DNA of 64,000 nucleotides from Parasegetibacter sp. NRK P23 (GTDB lineage: Bacteria; Bacteroidota; Bacteroidia; Chitinophagales; Chitinophagaceae), in assembly GCF_023721715.1 (NCBI RefSeq), contig NZ_JAMDLG010000001.1, positions 3,759,784 to 3,823,783 of the forward strand, given 5' to 3'. This document shows, piece by piece, positions 59,871 through 64,000 of this stretch. The position numbers and the translations under genes are program-made. The notes beneath the pieces were generated by a model. That model did not search any database and was not told where the DNA came from. It was given only the letters and a program-made list of their open reading frames with translations. Within the stretch, counting starts at the first letter, position 1. Every line of letters starts with the position of its first letter.

Positions 59871-61118
59871 TCAGTTCTCCCTGAAATAATGAATCGTATT
59901 GGCATTGTTGTTATCGAATAGTCGGCGGCTGGATTCCAGGATTTCCTCCCTTGTTACTGAACTGTAGTGCTCCAGTTCATGTTTCATCCGGTTGGGATCG
60001 CCGAGCAGTTCGTAGAACGCGAGACTTCCCGCGCGGTTCATCACGCTCATGTCTTCAAAAGCGATCATGCTTTCGGTTTTGTTCTTCACTTTTTCCAGTT
60101 CCGCTTCGGTGATGCCTTCCTGTTTCAGTTTATCCAGTTCCTCTTCAATCGCTTTTTCGGCATCCTCCATTTTCACGCCCTGCACCAATTTGCCTGAAAT
60201 CGTGAGCAGCCCTGGATCAACGGAGCCGAAATGGTAACAGTCGATGTTGCTGAAGAGTTGTTTTTCCTTCACCAGCGATTGGAACAATCGCGATGAGCCG
60301 CCACCACTCAGAACTTCGGAGATCAGGTCCGCCGTATAATACTCACGGTGCAGCCTACCCGCCATGTGGTAAGTTCTGTAGAATGCATCCAGCGGAACAT
60401 TCGACTTCAATTCCAGCCTCCGGTGTTCCTGCTGTGGTTTTTCCACCGGGAGCGCACGTACATATTTTTCTCCGGAAGGAATATCACCGAACCATTTTTC
60501 CGCCAGCGCCTTCACTTTTTCTGTGGTCACATTACCTGCGACTACCAGTATCGCGTTGATGGGACGGTAATGCTTAAAGAAGAAGGCTTTTACATCTTCC
60601 AGCGTGGCGTTTTCGATGTGTGAAAGTTCCCGGCCGATGGTCATCCATTTGTAGGGATGTTCTTTATAGGCCAGCTCACGCATTTTATGCCACACATCGC
60701 CGTAAGGCTTGTTCAGGTAATGCTCTTTAAACTCTTCAGACACCACTTTCCGCTGTACCTCCAGGCTTTTTTTGCTGAAGGCCAGGCTCAGCATACGATC
60801 ACTTTCGAGCCAGAACGCAGTTTCCAGGTTCTCGGCAGGCAACTGTATGTAGTAATTGGTGAGGTCGTTCGTGGTATAAGCATTGTTCTCGCCACCCGCC
60901 ATCTGCAGGGGATCATCGTATTCCGGGATATTGATGCTGCCGCCGAACATCAGGTGTTCGAAGAGGTGGGCAAACCCGGTTTTAGCAGGATCCTCATCTT
61001 TGGCGCCAACATCGTACATCACGTTAACAACGGCCATGGGCGTGGAAAGGTCGGGGTGAACCAGCACCCTAAGCCCGTTGGCCAGGGTGAATCGGTCGAA
61101 ATGAACCATATTATGCAT
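59871..61118 (-). CDS. M16-family zinc peptidase, catalytic subunit
   Basis: This 415-residue protein has the inverted zinc motif HLFEH at residues 51-55 (His51, Glu54, His55) and the distal Glu in EEFKEHYLNKPYG near residue 130. The C-terminal half has the substrate-binding AILVVAGNVTTEKVK segment. It degrades peptides or processes a specific protein, probably as a dimer with the non-catalytic protein encoded 23 bp downstream. No signal peptide is clear. The start may be the Met at residue 4, since MVHFDRFTLANGLRV is the usual N-terminus. Confidence 0.92.
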   Translation of the reverse strand: MHNMVHFDRFTLANGLRVLVHPDLSTPMAVVNVMYDVGAKDEDPAKTGFAHLFEHLMFGGSINIPEYDDPLQMAGGENNAYTTNDLTNYYIQLPAENLETAFWLESDRMLSLAFSKKSLEVQRKVVSEEFKEHYLNKPYGDVWHKMRELAYKEHPYKWMTIGRELSHIENATLEDVKAFFFKHYRPINAILVVAGNVTTEKVKALAEKWFGDIPSGEKYVRALPVEKPQQEHRRLELKSNVPLDAFYRTYHMAGRLHREYYTADLISEVLSGGGSSRLFQSLVKEKQLFSNIDCYHFGSVDPGLLTISGKLVQGVKMEDAEKAIEEELDKLKQEGITEAELEKVKNKTESMIAFEDMSVMNRAGSLAFYELLGDPNRMKHELEHYSSVTREEILESSRRLFDNNNANTIHYFREN

Positions 61119-61168
61119 CTGTTGAATGAAAAATCGGGGCGGAACTTTTTACTTCCGCAATTAAACAG

Positions 61169-61176
61169 CAAAAGTA
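61169..61176 (-). promoter_or_regulatory. -7 box for the M16 peptidase operon
   Basis: TACTTTTG on the minus strand is a perfect TAnnTTTG match, about 50 bp upstream of the M16 start. It lies in the 134-bp gap shared with the divergent OmpA lipoprotein gene. Confidence 0.5.
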
Positions 61177-61252
61177 CAAACATAGTTGTTAAAGGGATAA
61201 TAATGGGCTGGCCCGATAATTGTAAATTACGGGCAGACCAAATTATACGAAC

Positions 61253-62113
61253 ATGAAACTGAATAGATTATTGTTTGCCGCGGCCGCTCCGCTATTGTTA
61301 TTTTCCTGTGTAAGCAGTAAAAAATATAAGTCGCAGGTAGCCCGCTACGAAGAATTAAGCGCCAACTACGCCAAACTTCAGGGCGATGCGAAAGCCTGTG
61401 AAGATGAAAGGGCGTCGCTCCGGCTCAGTAAAAGTCAGCTGGAAGCCGATATGGCCAACCTCAACAAGCAGATCGATTTCCTGAAACAGAACAATACCCA
61501 GGCGCTAAAACAACTGGAAGACCTCTCCGTAATCAGCTCCCAACAAGCGGAAAGCATCAAGAAATCGATGGAAAACATCGGCGCGAAAGACGCTTATATC
61601 CAGGATCTGCAAACGTCCCTCGCCCGCAAAGACTCGCTGAACATGGCCCTGGTGATGAACCTGAAAGGCGCCATCGGCAACATCAACGACGAAGACATCA
61701 ACATCAAAGTGGACAAAGGCGTGGTGTACATCGATATCTCCGATAAACTGCTCTTCAAAAGCGGCAGCTACGATGTGACCGACCGCGCCAAAGAAGTACT
61801 GGGAAAAGTGGCGCTGGTGCTTAAAAACCAACCCAATATTGAGTTTATGGTGGAAGGCCATACCGATAATGTGCCCTTCAAACGGGGTGTACTCATCGAC
61901 AACTGGGACCTGAGTGTTAAACGGGCGACTTCCGTGATCCGGTTGCTGCAGGGAGAATACGGGCTTGATCCGGCTAAAATGTCTGCTGCGGGCCGTGCGG
62001 AGTACCATCCGGTTGGGTCCAATGATTCTGCGGAAGGAAAAGCGGCGAACAGGAGGACAAGGATTGTGATATTGCCGCAGTTGGATCAGTTTTTTAAGTT
62101 GCTTGAGAAGTAG
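61253..62113 (+). CDS. OmpA-family lipoprotein with coiled coil
   Basis: This 286-residue lipoprotein has the lipobox LLFSC near residue 19, a long coiled-coil region (about residues 25-130; CEDERASLRLSKSQLEADMA and similar), then an OmpA C-terminal domain that binds peptidoglycan (FMVEGHTDNVPFKRG near 200, with the conserved Asp and Arg in AEGKAANRRTRIVI). It would link the outer membrane to the cell wall. It stands alone; its 3' untranslated region contains dispersed repeats before a strong terminator. Confidence 0.92.
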   Translation: MKLNRLLFAAAAPLLLFSCVSSKKYKSQVARYEELSANYAKLQGDAKACEDERASLRLSKSQLEADMANLNKQIDFLKQNNTQALKQLEDLSVISSQQAESIKKSMENIGAKDAYIQDLQTSLARKDSLNMALVMNLKGAIGNINDEDINIKVDKGVVYIDISDKLLFKSGSYDVTDRAKEVLGKVALVLKNQPNIEFMVEGHTDNVPFKRGVLIDNWDLSVKRATSVIRLLQGEYGLDPAKMSAAGRAEYHPVGSNDSAEGKAANRRTRIVILPQLDQFFKLLEK

Positions 62114-62127
62114 ATTTCAAGCATAGG

Positions 62128-62192
62128 TTTTTCACGCAACTGCTTTGTGCTTCGCACTGCGCAGACGCGAGGGAGAAAGGACGCAAGGCCTT
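62128..62192 (+). repeat. Dispersed repeat, long forward copy after the OmpA gene
   Basis: The copy begins TTTTTCACGCAACTGCTTTG and ends GGACGCAAGGCCTT. It starts 15 bp after the OmpA stop codon. It combines the CACGCAATTGCTT-type module with the 8-bp-periodic end and has an imperfect inverted partner at 62456-62517. Confidence 0.8.
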
Positions 62193-62222
62193 GAGTAATT
62201 GCAGCCAGTTCGTTGGGTGAGA

Positions 62223-62256
62223 TTTTTTTCTCGCAACGGCGCAAAGACGCAACGCC
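62223..62256 (+). repeat. Dispersed repeat, second forward copy
   Basis: This copy contains TTCTCGCAACGGCGCAAAG followed by ACGCAACG, the same class as 5356-5382 and 36631-36659. Confidence 0.8.
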
Positions 62257-62320
62257 TAGAGTAGTTGGCATGGATTAGGTTGGAAAAGAATTAGGTAGGC
62301 AAAAGTTAATTGTGCATTTT

Positions 62321-62359
62321 AAAAGCAGGCGAAGCTTTAATCCAGCTTCGCCTGCTTTT
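62321..62359. terminator. Strong bidirectional terminator
   Basis: A perfect 15-bp stem (AAAAGCAGGCGAAGC with GCTTCGCCTGCTTTT) and a 9-nt loop give an A-run on one side and a T-run on the other. It serves both the OmpA gene (208 bp upstream) and the convergent gene at 62536. Repeat copies flank it on both sides. Confidence 0.92.
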
Positions 62360-62455
62360 CTTTTACAGCGCTAATAGCTTCAAAAATTGTTCAAATTATA
62401 AAAGGCAAAAAAATGCGCCAGAAAAGGCTGCAAATAAACCGTTCAAAAAACAAAC

Positions 62456-62517
62456 AAGGCCTTGCGTCCTTGCTTCTTCGCGCCCTTTGCGAGGAATGAA
62501 ACAATCGCGTGAAAAAA
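62456..62517 (-). repeat. Dispersed repeat, reverse copy on the other side of the terminator
   Basis: On the minus strand it begins with a T-run, CACGCGATTGTTTCATTCC, and ends GGACGCAAGGCC. It is an imperfect inverted copy of 62128-62192 and lies in the 3' untranslated region of the opposite-strand gene. Confidence 0.78.
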
Positions 62518-62535
62518 CCAATGCGTGAACCCAAC

Positions 62536-62877
62536 CTACCTTCTTTTCCCCTCCATCCGATCCACATACTCCACACTCCCCAGCCTCATTTTTAACGGAA
62601 ACCTTATCGCTTTCTCCATTTTCAATTCCTGCGCGCAGAAAAACCCCCAGTGCCGCGTATGAAAATCTGCTAGTAAAGGTTTAACTACCGGCTTCGGAGC
62701 ACGGGTGGAATCTGCCAGGAAAAACTTTGTGTTGAACAGGAAAACAGGGCTGGCATGATTTTTTTTCCACAAAATTTCCGTTGATCGAACCAACAATAAT
62801 TCCGGCACCTTTTGGGAAAAAGACTTGAATACCAGTGTATTAAGTAAAATCAAAAAAACTATAACAACTCTTTGCAT
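62536..62877 (-). CDS. Conserved exported protein of unknown function
   Basis: This 113-residue protein has a signal peptide (about residues 1-21, ending FKSFSQ) and a mature part with HWGFFCAQELKMEKAIRFPL and KMRLGSVEYVDRMEGK. I remember a similar ending (RLGSVEY...LEGK) in many uncharacterised Bacteroidota proteins, so it is probably a conserved family without a known role. It converges on the OmpA gene and is followed by a repeat copy and the shared terminator. Confidence 0.7.
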   Translation of the reverse strand: MQRVVIVFLILLNTLVFKSFSQKVPELLLVRSTEILWKKNHASPVFLFNTKFFLADSTRAPKPVVKPLLADFHTRHWGFFCAQELKMEKAIRFPLKMRLGSVEYVDRMEGKRR

Positions 62878-62981
62878 GCGCTGTATCTGATTTGTTCCTA
62901 CATTTACGGCAAGATTTTTGATAGAGGCCGGAAAATCCGGTAGAACAGATTCAAAGTTATAAAAATCCCAGGCCCGGAATT

Positions 62982-64000
62982 ATGTCGTTAAGTCAATCTT
63001 TACAACAGAAATTACTTCAGAAATTATCTCCTCAACAAATCCAGTTGATGAAACTGCTGCAGGTTCCCACGGCTAACCTGGAGGAGCGCATCAAAGAAGA
63101 GCTGGAAGAGAATCCTGCGTTAGAACAGGGAGAGGATATGAATGAAGACAGTTTTTCCGAAGAACAGCCCGACGAATTTGAGGCCGGAGAAGAAGACTAT
63201 GAGCCGGATGGCAGCGCGGACGAATACGAGAACATCGACATCAGTGAATATGTAGCCGATGATGACGGAGAAATTGCCGATTATAAACTGAAAGACGATA
63301 ACTATCCCGAGCTGGACGACCAGCGCACGATTCCTTATAAAGTAGAAACCTCCTTCCACGAACTTCTGCTGGAACAACTCGGCATGATGAAATTGGAAGA
63401 TGCGCAACGGGTGATCGCCGAACAAATCGTGGGCAGCATCGATGATGATGGCTATCTCCGGCGTGAAGTCAGTTCTATTGTGGATGACCTCGCGTTCCGC
63501 CAGAACATCTCCACAACAGAAGAAGAAGTGGAAACACTCATCAAAAGAATACAACGCTTCGATCCCGCCGGCGTTTGCGCCCGCGACCTCCGGGAATGCC
63601 TGCTCCTGCAACTGGACCGGAAAAAAGGAGAGGCCCGCTCCGTAGACCAGGCCATTGAGGTGCTCACGGATTACTTCGATGAATTCACCAAAAAACATTA
63701 CGAAAAAATACAGAAAGGGCTGAACATCAGTGATGAACAACTCAAAGAGATCATCCAGCAGATTATCCGGCTGAGTCCGAAGCCTGGCGGCAACATCGGC
63801 AGCATGAACAAAGCCGAAAGTTACGTGGTGCCCGATTTCTTCATCCACAATAATGCCGGCAAACTGGAGCTGACCCTGAACTCCCGGAACGCACCCGACC
63901 TCCGCATCAGCGAAGGGTACCGCGACATGCTCCGGGATTACGACAAAGGCGCTAAAAAAGACAAGCGCCAGAAGGAAGCCGTGATCTTCATCAAACAAAA
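62982..64000 (+). CDS. rpoN: RNA polymerase sigma-54 factor, C-terminus beyond window
   Basis: An ATG at 62982 opens a frame that runs past the window end (about 339 codons seen of the usual 480-500). Region I is clear (MSLSQSLQQKLLQKLSPQQI, then LMKLLQVPTANLEERIKEEL), followed by an acidic region II (GEEDYEPDGSADEYEN) and the start of region III with the core-binding FDPAGVCARDLRECLLLQL and IIRLSPKPGG. The DNA-binding end with the RpoN box is not in view. Sigma-54 directs transcription from -24/-12 promoters with enhancer-binding proteins. Confidence 0.95.
   Translation, partial: MSLSQSLQQKLLQKLSPQQIQLMKLLQVPTANLEERIKEELEENPALEQGEDMNEDSFSEEQPDEFEAGEEDYEPDGSADEYENIDISEYVADDDGEIADYKLKDDNYPELDDQRTIPYKVETSFHELLLEQLGMMKLEDAQRVIAEQIVGSIDDDGYLRREVSSIVDDLAFRQNISTTEEEVETLIKRIQRFDPAGVCARDLRECLLLQLDRKKGEARSVDQAIEVLTDYFDEFTKKHYEKIQKGLNISDEQLKEIIQQIIRLSPKPGGNIGSMNKAESYVVPDFFIHNNAGKLELTLNSRNAPDLRISEGYRDMLRDYDKGAKKDKRQKEAVIFIKQ

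Noticed and set aside
63120-63998. Long minus-strand frame of 292 codons
   Set aside because: It is the complement of rpoN, whose plus-strand translation has all region I-III motifs.
1-64000. tRNA, rRNA and CRISPR arrays
   Set aside because: No T-arm-like sequence in a suitable gap, no rRNA-like conserved stretch and no regularly spaced repeats with unique spacers were seen by eye; a dedicated search could still find one.

Overview
The window comes from a bacterium of the phylum Bacteroidota, most likely a Chitinophagaceae-type genome. The reasons are two SusC/SusD pairs, several FAS1 (fasciclin) lipoproteins, a RhaI/RhaM/bifunctional-aldolase rhamnose pathway, a DUF6169 protein, promoters of the Bacteroidota type (TAnnTTTG at -7), and dispersed CGCAA-type intergenic repeats. 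Base composition is mixed, close to 50% GC by eye. I see no rRNA, tRNA, CRISPR array or intact insertion sequence.

Region 1 (1-29.4 kb) is a rhamnogalacturonan/L-rhamnose utilisation locus. A minus-strand operon (rhaT, aldolase-dehydrogenase, rhaM, rhaI, rhaB, and a GH106 alpha-L-rhamnosidase cut by the window edge) faces a divergent GntR-family regulator and a GH105 unsaturated rhamnogalacturonyl hydrolase. Next comes a 15-kb, seven-gene minus-strand operon ordered FAS1-SusC-SusD-FAS1-FAS1-SusC-SusD, then a rhamnogalacturonan acetylesterase and a second SGNH esterase. Together these would bind and import pectin fragments, remove acetyl groups, split off unsaturated galacturonate and rhamnose, and carry rhamnose through mutarotation, isomerisation, phosphorylation and aldol cleavage.

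Region 2 (29.4-46.9 kb) holds mixed genes: small membrane proteins, an FMN-barrel protein, a cytosolic GH13 alpha-amylase, a large Dna2-like nuclease-helicase, a DinB-family protein, a PLP-dependent histidine decarboxylase facing an Lrp/AsnC regulator, DNA polymerase I, a ParA ATPase with a long inverted repeat upstream, an AT-rich two-gene module of unknown role, UvrB, a DUF4136 lipoprotein and an outer-membrane barrel.

Region 3 (46.9-64 kb) holds a ThuA/DUF1080 pair, a glycerophosphodiesterase, a methionine-type aminotransferase, an AraC regulator, and an envelope-polysaccharide group (ManC, KdsD, a GH3-type amido synthetase and a GT2 fusion). It continues with an inositol-monophosphatase family enzyme, a holin-like membrane protein, an active/inactive M16 peptidase pair, an OmpA lipoprotein, a conserved secreted protein and the start of rpoN (sigma-54).

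The main signals beyond ordinary genes are: (i) four intergenic clusters of an 8-bp-periodic repeat family arranged as inverted pairs, one with perfect 29-bp arms; (ii) -7 promoter boxes lying only 4-5 nt from the start codons of polA, uvrB, the AraC gene and the phosphatase gene, which suggests leaderless mRNAs; (iii) the FAS1-rich double SusCD operon; and (iv) an AT-rich overlapping gene pair (57 aa plus a DUF6169 protein with a TTG start) between parA and uvrB.
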